NCBI GenBank assembly: GCA_003003725.1
Contig: PVWI01000008.1
Span: 1-43,637 of the forward strand
DNA length: 43,637 nucleotides
DNA from: a filamentous cyanobacterium Phorm 6
GTDB lineage: Bacteria > Cyanobacteriota > Cyanobacteriia > Cyanobacteriales > Microcoleaceae
Reading direction: 5' to 3'
Part shown: piece after piece, positions 1 to 8,072 of the stretch
How positions within the stretch are numbered: the stretch's first letter is position 1
How the letters are laid out: the number at the start of each line of letters is the position of its first letter
Notes under the pieces: model-generated
What the model was told of the DNA's origin: nothing
Seen by the model: the letters and a program-made list of their open reading frames with translations, nothing else
Database searches by the model: none
Program-made: the position numbers and the translations under genes

Positions 1-2386
1 GTGCTGGTGCCGCACTAATAACCTTCTTGCCAACCATCCGGTTTAGTTCGGAGTAAGCTGAGCCGCGCTGTTCGGTTAGCTCCGCTAACTCGATGATTTC
101 TGGGCCGGGTAACGGTCTGTTATGTTTTTGGAGAGTTCGCAAGATTCGTTCTCGGATCGTCCCTCTTTGCTGTGTTGCTTCGGCGTCCTCCCCTGCTAGT
201 CCGTGACAGAGCCAAGAATTGTTTTCGAGATTTAGCTCAATGTCCAGTGTTTGACCTTCTGCATCCCTCGGAAAGCACGAGAAAATTCGCTTCGGACACT
301 TGGGGTCTACTATCATTTTTTTCTTGTTGTGGGGGTCTTGTTTTGGGATGTGGTCAACTTGCCAAACACCCCAAACGCTGCCAGCAATCGCACTAGAACC
401 TCGCAATCTTTCAACGCCTAGAGCCTCGTGATTTTTGTTGCTGTGATGGATTAGAACGCCAGCGGCACCGTAACGGGTTAACAGTTCTTTGAGGGCGTAG
501 ATATTGTCGGAAAATTCTGCTGAGTTTTCCGACACGGCGCTACCTTTGCAAATACGCTTGAGACTGTCAATGATGACTACATCCGGGCGGTAATCTTCCA
601 AGAAAGCCTCAAGTTTTGCTGTTTGCGTGATATCCCATTGGGGTAATACTTTTAAGTTGTCGCTTTCCGTCAACCGGAATCCCCGCTTTAGCAGCTTTGA
701 CCGCGTGCTATTTAAAGACTCATCGACTGACACCAACAGGACTTTGCCCACCTCGATGTTTTGCCCCAAGAATTTCTCTTCGCCAGTAGCCGTGCAAAAA
801 GCGAGGTCTACTGCTATTAAGGATTTACCGCATTTTGGACTTGCGCTCAGAATCACCGTCTCACCGCGTGGCAGAAGTTCGGGAACCACCCATCGCAAAC
901 CCTCAGACTGAAGGCTAAAAACCTCATTTAAGCTCCAAAGCCGTGACTCGGACGCGCTTGTCCGCTGCTTCATTGCGGCCATCGCTTCTTTGAGTGACCC
1001 CGCGCTCATGCTGTACTTGGGCGCTAGTAGGGCGATTTGTCGGATGCGCTCTACTGGGTCTTCCATTTGAAGCAAGCCTAGCAGTTCGAGTTTGAATCGT
1101 TCCGCATCCATGTCTCGTTTCAGTGGCTTGATAATCTTGTGTTCCCAAGCATACTCGCTAAAACTCGTCTTCTGCCGGACTTCCTCAAGCTTGATGTTGG
1201 CTGAAACTTCGTTTGGCTCGCCCTTCAAGATTTCTCTTGCCAAGGCGGCCGCTTCCCTCATTCCAAGCTTGTTTTTGTGTTTTTGTGTGTTGGTTTGTCG
1301 ATCAACAAACCGCCGACTCGTTTTAATGTGGTTGTTCCAGTACCAGCCTTTGATGCAATTTCCCACCCCCTCCGGTTTGCAGGCTGGTGTTGCATTACTT
1401 TTTTCTGCTGACTTCCAAATTGTCTCGGCTTCGTGCTTCGGCAACGGTGGATTGCAGCGAGTCGCGAAATCTTCCAACATTTGCTGGGGGTCGCCGTCGA
1501 ATGCTTGCCCGATCGCCCGCAGGTAGTTCGCGGTGCCGATTAAATCGCGAGCTAGTTTGGCTCCTGCTTCGTTCCTTCCCCCCTCACTGATGCCACCAAG
1601 CAACTCGCGAGAGCTTTTTGCCAAGCATTCCTCCAATGGGACGCTGGCTGGCACGGGTACAGCAATGTCTTCATAAGTATCGGGGATGTCATCCGCAGCA
1701 AGCGGCTTAACTGTGGACGAGGCTTGAAAAAGTGATGGCTCCGGCAACTCCTTCGTCGGGACGATCGCCCGCAATTCGTCGTATGTGTAGCGCGATCCGG
1801 AGTTGCTGACAATCAGGGATTGATTGCCGCTTGAGTGCCATGCCCCAGCCAAACGCATCACTCGGCTGGGGTTCTTTAAGGAGCGATCGGCGTCGGCCTC
1901 CTCAAGCAACTCGGTTTGGAGCGATCGCCATTTTTCGACTGCAACGAACTCGTCAAATACCCAGTAGGAATGTATGGACTTCCCGCCGGTGTCGATTTGC
2001 AGTGTGGGTTCTGGCAGTCCTAAGCCCTTCCACAAGTCAATTTGAGCAGCTTTGTCTAAGTTGTCGTGTTCGTAGAATATGGCTCGGGTTTCGGTGACAT
2101 CTTTGTCTGTGTGTCCGCCACCGTTGACCACCAAGTACACGCCCCGCCCCTCGGCTTGAAATCTGGTGGCGTGTTCGATTAATTGGTCGAGTTTGGTTGC
2201 TTCTGCTTTCCTGCCAGCATCTCCAGGTTTGCGAGGATCTGAGCTGGGGTAGAAGGCCCGCAGGTAAACTGTGTCGCCACCTTTGTACCCCAGTGTTTTC
2301 AACTGTTGCTGGACTTGTTCGCGATCGATCTGTTGAGCAGCCGATACTTGACTATTTTGGTCTGAATTGCGTAAAATGGTATCCAT
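1..2386 (-). CDS. Plasmid-type primase-helicase replication protein (3' end cut by window edge)
   Basis: The frame is open from an ATG at 2386 to base 1 (795 codons), so the C terminus lies outside the window. Residues about 30-210 resemble an archaeo-eukaryotic-type primase/polymerase domain: YLVVNGGG near 84-91, FYEHD near 104-108, DTGGKSIHSYW near 132-142 and ADADRSLKNPSRVMRL near 164-179. Around residue 520 there is a Walker A (SPKCGKS) and around 605 a Walker B (PDVVIIDS), as in RepA/KaiC-like AAA helicases; the visible end (after about 740) looks like a winged helix. Fusions of this type are known for plasmid and phage replication initiation. The start is supported by GGGAGA 7-12 bases upstream. 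I infer it replicates a plasmid or integrated element; the family assignment is good, the exact role is inferred. Confidence 0.8.
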   Translation of the reverse strand, partial: MDTILRNSDQNSQVSAAQQIDREQVQQQLKTLGYKGGDTVYLRAFYPSSDPRKPGDAGRKAEATKLDQLIEHATRFQAEGRGVYLVVNGGGHTDKDVTETRAIFYEHDNLDKAAQIDLWKGLGLPEPTLQIDTGGKSIHSYWVFDEFVAVEKWRSLQTELLEEADADRSLKNPSRVMRLAGAWHSSGNQSLIVSNSGSRYTYDELRAIVPTKELPEPSLFQASSTVKPLAADDIPDTYEDIAVPVPASVPLEECLAKSSRELLGGISEGGRNEAGAKLARDLIGTANYLRAIGQAFDGDPQQMLEDFATRCNPPLPKHEAETIWKSAEKSNATPACKPEGVGNCIKGWYWNNHIKTSRRFVDRQTNTQKHKNKLGMREAAALAREILKGEPNEVSANIKLEEVRQKTSFSEYAWEHKIIKPLKRDMDAERFKLELLGLLQMEDPVERIRQIALLAPKYSMSAGSLKEAMAAMKQRTSASESRLWSLNEVFSLQSEGLRWVVPELLPRGETVILSASPKCGKSLIAVDLAFCTATGEEKFLGQNIEVGKVLLVSVDESLNSTRSKLLKRGFRLTESDNLKVLPQWDITQTAKLEAFLEDYRPDVVIIDSLKRICKGSAVSENSAEFSDNIYALKELLTRYGAAGVLIHHSNKNHEALGVERLRGSSAIAGSVWGVWQVDHIPKQDPHNKKKMIVDPKCPKRIFSCFPRDAEGQTLDIELNLENNSWLCHGLAGEDAEATQQRGTIRERILRTLQKHNRPLPGPEIIELAELTEQRGSAYSELNRMVGKKVISAAPA

Positions 2387-2419
2387 AGCGGGATTCTCCC
2401 TGGTAGGTTGACCCGCTAC

Positions 2420-2447
2420 ACCATATATAGAAGAGAGGCTTTGACAA
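2420..2447 (-). promoter_or_regulatory. Candidate promoter of the primase-helicase gene
   Basis: On the minus strand TTGTCA (2442-2447) is followed after 16 bases by TATGGT (2420-2425), with an overlapping TATATA. It lies 34-61 bases before the ATG at 2386. This is a consensus-like match only. Confidence 0.4.
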
Positions 2448-2463
2448 CAGCTTTCTGTCGGTT

Positions 2464-2493
2464 CCTAGTGGCAACTACGGTTGCCAAACTAGG
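2464..2493. promoter_or_regulatory. Inverted repeat upstream of the primase-helicase promoter
   Basis: CCTAGTGGCAAC and GTTGCCAAACTAGG form nearly complementary arms around TACG. It sits just upstream of the candidate promoter, so it could be an operator for replication control. The rest of 2494-2660 shows nothing else I can support. Confidence 0.35.
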
Positions 2494-2660
2494 TTATTAT
2501 TGAAATTAAGAAATATTTTTTTGTGTTGCTGCCCCTCTCTAAAGGTGTAGCTTTTTTTTTGACTAAAACGATTCTACTGCGTTCTGTGCTGTGGCGCGTG
2601 TGCGGCGGGCGAGCGGTGAAAAATTGGGACAACAGCAGCGCCAGATCGCCCTCAGTCCTT

Positions 2661-3314
2661 CTAGCTCGGCTCGCTCTTAGGCAAGCCGGCCCGAAAAATC
2701 AGCTCGGCAGTCAAGTTCAATTCCGGGAAAGCCAGCGACTCAACTGTGTCATCCCCCCGAAACTGTTTGACCTGGTACTCCCCATCTACCAATTGGCAAA
2801 CCGAGAGGGTGGGTTGTTTGGGGCTGCCGATGAACTTGCGGCCGCCCAAACCGAGATAGTCCACGATCCAGTATTCAGGGATGCCCATTTCTTCGTAGTC
2901 GGCAAATTTGAAATGATAATCATCCCGCCAATTCGTACTGACTACCTCTACAGCCAGCCGCACCGAAGAACCCATCGTGATGATGGACTCCCTTTCCCAG
3001 CGCGGTTCGTTTGCCAGAGATGCTTGATCTAGGACAATTACATCGGGCTGATAACCAGCCTCATCGCGAGTGGGTTTAAGCAGGCAGTCACCGGGGATGG
3101 AGTAGGGTAATTCGCGTCGGTCAATTTCAACTCCTACTTTTAAGCTGATAAAACCTGTAACACCGGAATGGCGGCCAGTTCCTAAAGGCATTTCAACAAT
3201 TACTCCATTGTGCAGTTCGTAGCGGCGAATAGAGTTCTCTGGATACCAGGCTGCGAACTCATCAAACGTGATTGTTTGTGGGATTGTTTGGGGGATTGTT
3301 TGGGCTTGGCTCAT
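2661..3314 (-). CDS. Uma2 family (DUF820) putative endonuclease
   Basis: Uma2 proteins have a PD-(D/E)XK nuclease fold and are very abundant in cyanobacteria; their biological role is not established. Visible motifs are FDEFAAWYPE near the N terminus, YQPDVIVLD in the middle and the family signature VEVVSTNWRDDY followed by EYWIVDYLGLGG. I chose the ATG at 3314 because AGAGGA lies at the right distance upstream; an in-frame ATG at 3416 would add 34 residues of low-complexity sequence. A second, clearly related copy lies at 32190-32795 and a third, broken, at the right edge. Confidence 0.85.
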   Translation of the reverse strand: MSQAQTIPQTIPQTITFDEFAAWYPENSIRRYELHNGVIVEMPLGTGRHSGVTGFISLKVGVEIDRRELPYSIPGDCLLKPTRDEAGYQPDVIVLDQASLANEPRWERESIITMGSSVRLAVEVVSTNWRDDYHFKFADYEEMGIPEYWIVDYLGLGGRKFIGSPKQPTLSVCQLVDGEYQVKQFRGDDTVESLAFPELNLTAELIFRAGLPKSEPS

Positions 3315-3447
3315 GTTGCTATTTCCTCTGACTTGTTGGTTTTGAACTGCGATCGCAACTAAACCGGACTCCTCATCCGCTCCGGGGGTAGTAGCTGTTC
3401 GTTCAAATGTAGACATATCTGGTCATTCCTGCCTCTTTGGGTATGTT

Positions 3448-4728
3448 TTAGGCATAGCTGTAACCATCTTTTCTGTGAACTGCTTTCTTGATGTACTCAA
3501 GTTTGATTCCAATCCGTTTCTTTCCTGATTTGGGGTAGATTTCACCGTTTCCATCAGAGTAAGGGCACAACCTAGCGATATAGGTTCCACGGTTAACACC
3601 TTTTGGGATAACGGTTTTAACGATATCCCCAGTGCAAAATCCGTGAATCGGTTTCAACGGACGGTACTTTTGCGGATAACCGATTGTGTCGGTTTGACAC
3701 TTTTTCCTTCCACCTTGACCAGTTGATTTGACTCGCAAAATTTTACTGGTCAAGACTTTCAGAATGTTTGTTACACCAACGCAAGCTGCATCAATCCAAT
3801 GTTCTTTGGCCAAATGCAGTCTTATCCGATTGAACTTGGTTTCTGCTCCGGTTCCTGTCGTTACAGGTAATTCGAGCATTTTCAACGTTTCAAGCAGTTT
3901 CCATCGAGTAGCATTGACAGCAGCAGCGTCTTTCAACGGTGCTTTTGCTTGCTTTAAAATCTTGGAAATGATATCCGGTTTACCTTTCAAGAAATCCTTG
4001 ATGTCACGATCACCTTTCTTTTGATTGCATTTTTCACAGGCAATGCAAAGGTTAGAAACGCGATTACTTCCACCTTTGGAACGTGCCTGAATATGCTCGA
4101 TTTGCAGTGGAACATCAGTCTTACCGCAATAGCAGCAGGTTCTATCGTATTTTTCCAGCAGATATTCACGAACCGAATAACCTTCTAAAGTCCCTTGCTG
4201 GTAATCGGTTTCAGAGATTTCAGGATTCTCCAATTGCTGCATATCAAACTTGACAAGTTCTTGTCTGATTTCAGCAATTAGAGCAAACTTGCAAAGCCGC
4301 TTTACCCATGTTTCAATCGTTTGAACACGATGCATCAAGCTTGGTGCTAACCAACCTTTCGGTCTTTTCCGATTAAGAAACCGAGCTTTACGGTATCTGG
4401 TTTTGCGTTGTCTGCGATTTAATCGAACGGCTCTACGTGACTGCAAAGCGTCTTTAATCACGCTTCCCCGGTGTTCAAGTTCCATTCCCCAGATCACTTC
4501 GTTTCTGTTGTTTACAAGCGAGATCCCGGTCGTTTTAGAACCTGGATCAATCTTGAGCGCGATCGGGTAAGTGATAATATTTTCTACCACCCGATTCACG
4601 ATCAAAGTGAACGGATAGAAGCGAAACACAGCAGCTTTACCAGTATCCATCAGCTTTTGAGCATGAGCCGGATGAATAGGATTCATCGGTGTTTTGTTGG
4701 CATCAATCAGCAAAACGTGGTTACTCAT
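3448..4728 (-). CDS. iscB: IscB, RNA-guided RuvC/HNH nuclease of the IS200/IS605 superfamily
   Basis: At 426 residues it has the full IscB layout. The N-terminal PLMP-like segment (TPMNPIHPAHAQKL, about 13-26) is followed by RuvC-I (KIDPGSKTTG, D61), an arginine-rich bridge helix (about 98-125), RuvC-II (EIRQELVKFD, E157), an HNH domain with zinc-type cysteines (C198, C201, C231, C234) and IEHI (H212), and RuvC-III (HWIDAACVG, H310 and D313). All catalytic residues are present, so it is probably active. IscB is the ancestor group of Cas9 and cuts DNA guided by an omega-RNA encoded just 5' of the gene. No transposase (tnpA) is nearby, as is common for such elements. Confidence 0.9.
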   Translation of the reverse strand: MSNHVLLIDANKTPMNPIHPAHAQKLMDTGKAAVFRFYPFTLIVNRVVENIITYPIALKIDPGSKTTGISLVNNRNEVIWGMELEHRGSVIKDALQSRRAVRLNRRQRKTRYRKARFLNRKRPKGWLAPSLMHRVQTIETWVKRLCKFALIAEIRQELVKFDMQQLENPEISETDYQQGTLEGYSVREYLLEKYDRTCCYCGKTDVPLQIEHIQARSKGGSNRVSNLCIACEKCNQKKGDRDIKDFLKGKPDIISKILKQAKAPLKDAAAVNATRWKLLETLKMLELPVTTGTGAETKFNRIRLHLAKEHWIDAACVGVTNILKVLTSKILRVKSTGQGGRKKCQTDTIGYPQKYRPLKPIHGFCTGDIVKTVIPKGVNRGTYIARLCPYSDGNGEIYPKSGKKRIGIKLEYIKKAVHRKDGYSYA

Positions 4729-4744
4729 GGTTTGATTTGGTCGG

Positions 4745-4985
4745 TTTGACCAGCCCTATGTAATGTTTGCTTCGACAATGCTTTCAAGGCTTGTTATGCA
4801 ACGATCAGAGGGTTTTCAGGGTGTCTTTTACCTTTGTTTAACCGTTGCGACAGTTGCCATAAACTAGCGGTTATTCATGGGTGTCGTGACCGAGAAAGCG
4901 TAGCCAACCTTATTACAGGTAACTCTTTTTTACGGCTGAGTCTGCACGTTAGCCCCACCTACCCAAAATGTCTAATTCTGGGTAG
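4745..4985 (-). ncRNA. Predicted omega-RNA (HEARO-type) of IscB
   Basis: The roughly 240 bases directly 5' of iscB contain no ORF and several foldable segments on the minus strand, for example a GGTCAAACCGACC hairpin close to the start codon and CTACCCA/TGGGTAG at the distal end. In known IscB loci the omega-RNA occupies exactly this place, with the guide at its 5' end, meaning at the higher plus-strand coordinates here. Both boundaries are approximate; I assign it from position and foldability, not from a covariance match. Confidence 0.6.
4959..4985. repeat. Hairpin at the probable outer end of the IscB element
   Basis: CTACCCA (4959-4965) and TGGGTAG (4979-4985) are perfectly complementary. 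A further TGGGTAG lies at 4989-4995. This could mark the element's end or the 5' stem of the omega-RNA. The stretch 4996-5130 holds nothing I recognise. Confidence 0.45.
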
Positions 4986-5130
4986 TTATGGGTAGACACG
5001 ATCTAACGGTAGGATCAGGAATCTGTTCGTTCTTCGACCACCCCTTCCATTCCAACATCTAAAAGATTGTCGGTTTTAGTCAGGGGTGGATCTCTTCACT
5101 CACGCGCATTCCTCCCGACGCTCACCTTGA

Positions 5131-5494
5131 TCGGTAGAGAGCGGGACTCCTGCTGTCTTAGTTGAAGCTGGTTTGGTAGAAGCGCGTGGCGTCAAAAAAG
5201 GACGCACCTACACCCTTAGCCCCTTAGTTTACCGAGAACTGGGACAATCCGCTGATTACGTTCGGCAAGCTGGCTTTGAACCCATTCAGCAAGAGCAAAT
5301 GGTGCTTCAATATGTAAGGACTCACGGCAGAATTACCAGAAAAGAAGCTGTGGAACTCGTGGAGTATCAGCGAAGACCAAGCTAGTCGCCTGCTGCGGAA
5401 GTTGACTGATGCCAACCAGTTGAAATTAGAGGGTCAAGGCCGCGCGTCATATTATGTTGTTTTCTCGCTTTTAAACACGCGATGCGCCTTTTAA
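5131..5494 (+). pseudogene. C-terminal remnant of a RecG-like/AlbA-type ATP-binding helicase protein, frameshifted
   Basis: The reading frame TPAVLVEAGLVEARG, then KKGRTYTLSPLVYRELGQ and EQMVLQYVRTHGRITRKEAVEL, matches the winged-helix C terminus of cyanobacterial RecG-like ATP-binding proteins. The frame is lost near 5350-5362 and resumes one base shifted as ISEDQASRLLRKLTDANQLKLEG, continuing to a stop at 5492-5494. No start codon or N-terminal domains are present. It is therefore a decayed 3' fragment, perhaps truncated when the IscB element or another insertion arrived. Its end runs into the tandem repeat array that follows. Confidence 0.6.
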
Positions 5495-5586
5495 ACACGC
5501 GCCGCGCCTTTTAAACACGCGCCGCGCCTTTTAAACACGCACCGCGCCTTTTAAACACGCACCGCGCCTTTTGAACACGCATCTAT
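5467..5586 (+). repeat. Six tandem copies of a 20-bp unit
   Basis: The unit CCTTTTAAACACGCGCCGCG repeats six times with an exact 20-bp period; the first and last copies are diverged. A related, less regular array lies at 9690-9787 and shares a perfect 31-bp match (5575-5605 equals 9757-9787). There are no unique spacers, so it is not a CRISPR. Confidence 0.85.
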
Positions 5587-5723
5587 AGAGTCTGTGGAGG
5601 AAAATAGCGTTCGTTAATTTGGACATTTAGCCCCTTATTCCAGGGTATTGGTACTATAGTCCCGGTGGGAAGTTGGCGACCTTTGACGCACAAAACAGTA
5701 CAAATGCGATCGGGTACAATACC

Positions 5724-5764
5724 TTTAATATAGGTACTGTGACCAGGGTAGTACCTATATTAAA
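5724..5764. promoter_or_regulatory. Perfect 15-bp inverted repeat upstream of fic, probable operator
   Basis: TTTAATATAGGTACT (5724-5738) and its exact reverse complement (5750-5764) flank an 11-base spacer. TATAAT at 5773-5778 lies just downstream and is a likely -10 box, so the right arm covers the -35 region. A shorter GGTACAATACC palindrome precedes it (5713-5723). The geometry suggests repression of the fic gene that starts at 5823. Confidence 0.6.
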
Positions 5765-5822
5765 AATACTTATATAATAGAGATCAGTGGCTCAAGAGCC
5801 TTTACAGTGGTGCTTTTAATCA

Positions 5823-6869
5823 ATGAAATCTTTTGAACAGACGTTTTTAACCCAGCAACCGATTACCCAAAAACTGCTTCAGACAATTCGCTTAATTGGG
5901 GAGTACAAAGGCAAGCAGGAGTTATACAAGCAACAAGCGCCACAAGTGCTAGAAACTTTGCGGCAAACTGCGATTATTCAAAGTACCGAATCTTCTAACC
6001 GCATTGAAGGAATTACCGTTCCTCTGGCGCGAATTCGCAAATTAGTAACGGAACGCACAGCACCAAGGGATCGTTCGGAACAGGAAATCGCGGGCTATCG
6101 GAATGTACTGAATACAATTCACGCTAGCTATGGTTATATTCCATTTACTCCGAATATTGTTTTGCAGTTTCATCGCGATTTATATCAATTTAGCGTCGGT
6201 TTAGGTGGCTGTTGGAAAACAACAGAAAATCTAATTACGGCAACCACAACTGATGGTAGACAAATAGTGCGATTTACTCCTGTTGCCGCCTATGCCACAT
6301 CTCAGGCTATGGAAGAGTTGCATGAGAAATTTAATCTATTTTCCAGTGAAGGTGAGATTGAACCATTGTTGCTAATTGCTAGCTATGTTCTCGATTTTTT
6401 GTGCATTCATCCATTTCTGGATGGTAACGGACGAATGGCAAGATTGCTGACGCTGTTATTGTTGTATCAAGCGGGTTATGATGTAGGGCAGTTTATTAGT
6501 TTAGAACAAATTGTGGAGCACACGAAAGAAAGTTATTATGATGCTTTATACCAATCTTCTCAAAATTGGCATGAGGGTAAGCATAGCTTGTTACCTTGGT
6601 CTGAGTATTTTTTAGGCGTAATGTTACTAGGATCTTATCGAGAATTTGAGCAGCGGGTTGGGGTGATTGGAGGAGCAAAAGGAACGAAAACGGCAATGGT
6701 TTTACAGGCAATTGAGAGTTTGCCTTGGGATTTTTCGATGCGAGAGTTACAGCAGCGTTGTCCGGTGGTTTCTGTAGATTTAATTCGTCGCATTTTGCGT
6801 CAAGAACGGGATGAGGGAAGGATTAAATGTGTGGGACGGGGAGTGGATGCGCGGTGGCGAAAGTTATAG
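5823..6869 (+). CDS. fic: Fic family protein, predicted AMP-transferase (self-inhibited class II)
   Basis: Fic proteins transfer AMP, or another nucleotide part, to hydroxyl groups of target proteins. The core motif HPFLDGNGRMAR is at residues 196-207 and is complete. The inhibitory motif (S/T)xxxE(G/N) appears upstream as SNRIEG at 58-63, which places it in class II, where the protein carries its own inhibitory helix. The C-terminal 100 residues include a winged-helix-like segment (VSVDLIRRILRQERDEG), often found in Fic proteins that also bind DNA. No separate antitoxin gene is next to it, in agreement with self-inhibition. The inverted repeat over its promoter suggests autoregulation. At 348 residues it has normal length. 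Confidence 0.9.
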   Translation: MKSFEQTFLTQQPITQKLLQTIRLIGEYKGKQELYKQQAPQVLETLRQTAIIQSTESSNRIEGITVPLARIRKLVTERTAPRDRSEQEIAGYRNVLNTIHASYGYIPFTPNIVLQFHRDLYQFSVGLGGCWKTTENLITATTTDGRQIVRFTPVAAYATSQAMEELHEKFNLFSSEGEIEPLLLIASYVLDFLCIHPFLDGNGRMARLLTLLLLYQAGYDVGQFISLEQIVEHTKESYYDALYQSSQNWHEGKHSLLPWSEYFLGVMLLGSYREFEQRVGVIGGAKGTKTAMVLQAIESLPWDFSMRELQQRCPVVSVDLIRRILRQERDEGRIKCVGRGVDARWRKL

Positions 6870-6973
6870 ACAATTTAGTGGCTGACTTGCCAAAAGCTTT
6901 ACAAGAGATGAAGGGTTTCTCATCTCATATGTCTCTTGTATATGAGAAGTTTTGCGGAATCTTACCCGAACGA

Positions 6974-7006
6974 GCAATTTGTGCAACAACCTGTTGCACA
7001 AATTGC
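6974..7006. repeat. Perfect 15-bp hairpin downstream of fic
   Basis: GCAATTTGTGCAACA and its exact complement are separated by only three bases. No T-run follows, so a simple intrinsic terminator is not certain; it could be a bidirectional terminator or a dispersed palindrome. A weaker TCTCATAT/ATATGAGA pair lies in the same gap (about 6925-6947). Confidence 0.5.
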
Positions 7007-7025
7007 TTTACCAAAAAATTGGGTC

Positions 7026-7675
7026 TAAAGCCCCGTCCTTCTAGGACGGCTTTAATTTCCGCTTATTGCAAATAATTGTTAAATATACGTATTTTGTAAC
7101 TAAAAGCTTTCGCAAAAGTGATAAGATTTTATCATGATAGTTCTAGAGTTTAAGTTGAAAGGCAAAGCCGAGCAATATCGGGTCATCGACGAGATGATCA
7201 GAACAGCTCAATTTGTCCGAAACAAAACTCTTAGATATTGGATAGACAATCAAGGAGTTAAGCTAATTGATCTGTACAAACAATGCGCCATTATGGCAAA
7301 AGAGTTTGAATGGGCAGGCAAGCTTAACTCAATGGCACGTCAGGCTTCTGCCGAACGTGCCATTTTTGCTATCCAACGTTTTTTCGCTAATTCCAAAGCA
7401 AAAACACCAGGCAAAAAAGGCTACCCAAAGTTTAAGAAAAATACTCGCTCTGTCGAATACAAAACATCAGGATGGCTACTTTCTGCCGACAAAAGATGTT
7501 TGACATTTAAGGACGGCTTTGCTGCTGGAATTAATTTGAATTTAAATACGGTGGGGCACACCGAAATAAACGCTTGGGGACAGACCGATCTCTACTCTTT
7601 GATGGCAGCATCAACGAGCAAATCGACTGATTGATCCAAGAATCCCCGCGCCTTCAAGGCCGGGGAGTGTCAAAA
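7026..7675 (+). mobile_element. Non-autonomous IS200/IS605-type element with both end hairpins
   Basis: The left end has the imperfect hairpin AAAGCC(CC)GTCC / GGACGGCTTT (7027-7053). The right end has CCCCG(C)GCCTT / AAGGCCGGGG (7644-7665). Between them is only an internally deleted tnpB, and there is no tnpA. Such hairpins are the TnpA recognition sites of this superfamily. The exact cleavage positions are not visible; ends are given at the hairpins plus a few bases. Confidence 0.65.
7134..7634 (+). pseudogene. tnpB: Internally deleted tnpB
   Basis: The first ~135 residues are the typical N-terminal part of TnpB (LEFKLKGKAEQYRVIDEMIR, then IRTAQFVRNKTLRYW and FAIQRFFANSK). The reading frame then jumps directly to a TnpB C-terminal tail (NTVGHTEINAWGQTDL to the stop at 7634). 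The whole RuvC nuclease, normally about 200-250 residues with three acidic residues and a zinc ribbon, is absent. The frame is kept, giving 166 residues instead of about 400. It cannot be a nuclease, but could still bind the element's right-end RNA, whose coding region (the 3' end) is kept. Confidence 0.7.
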
Positions 7676-8070
7676 TAAACAGCCATTATTGATTAAGCCT
7701 GGTTTATTGCCGATGGCCAACACCCTGTATGGACGCAAATCCGTCGATCGCACCAGCCACGAGAGCTAGTATCATATAGCACATGGTACTAGAAAAGAAG
7801 CTCAAACTCATCCGCGATGTCGAAACGGGCATCATTGCTCATCAGGTCTGCTGCGTTGGGGTACTTCACACTGGTTTGGGCTCTTCAATTGCAGCGAAGT
7901 GGCCGGTGGTTGAGTTGGAGTATCGGCGCTTCTGCGGCCCCGATGCAGGTCGAAAGCGTTTTGTTCTCGGTAAAGTCCAAATGGTTCGGGTTAGCTCCAC
8001 TCCTGAGTTATGGGTGTGCAGTATGGCGGGTCAAAACCTTCACGGCAGCAAGAAACGCTATAGCTGGCAA
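7676..8070. other. Gene-poor stretch with one weak ORF
   Basis: Two overlapping short plus-strand ORFs lie here (7783-8088 and 7817-8131). The second encodes a partly hydrophobic peptide (TLVWALQLQRSGRWLSWSIG), which might be a degraded small membrane protein, but it runs into the end of the neighbouring IS and I do not recognise it. TAGTATCATATAG at 7767-7779 is repeated in inverted orientation near 9404-9418. Confidence 0.3.
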
Positions 8071-8072
8071 AA

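Noticed and set aside
924-1812. Several short ORFs on both strands in the first 2.4 kb
   Set aside because: They are shadows of the primase-helicase frame that is open on the minus strand through to base 1.
5467-5586. CRISPR array
   Set aside because: The units are directly adjacent 20-bp copies without variable spacers, and there are no cas genes.
6827-7075. 82-residue ORF after fic
   Set aside because: It overlaps the fic 3' end, a perfect hairpin and the IS left end; cysteine-rich part comes from the palindrome.
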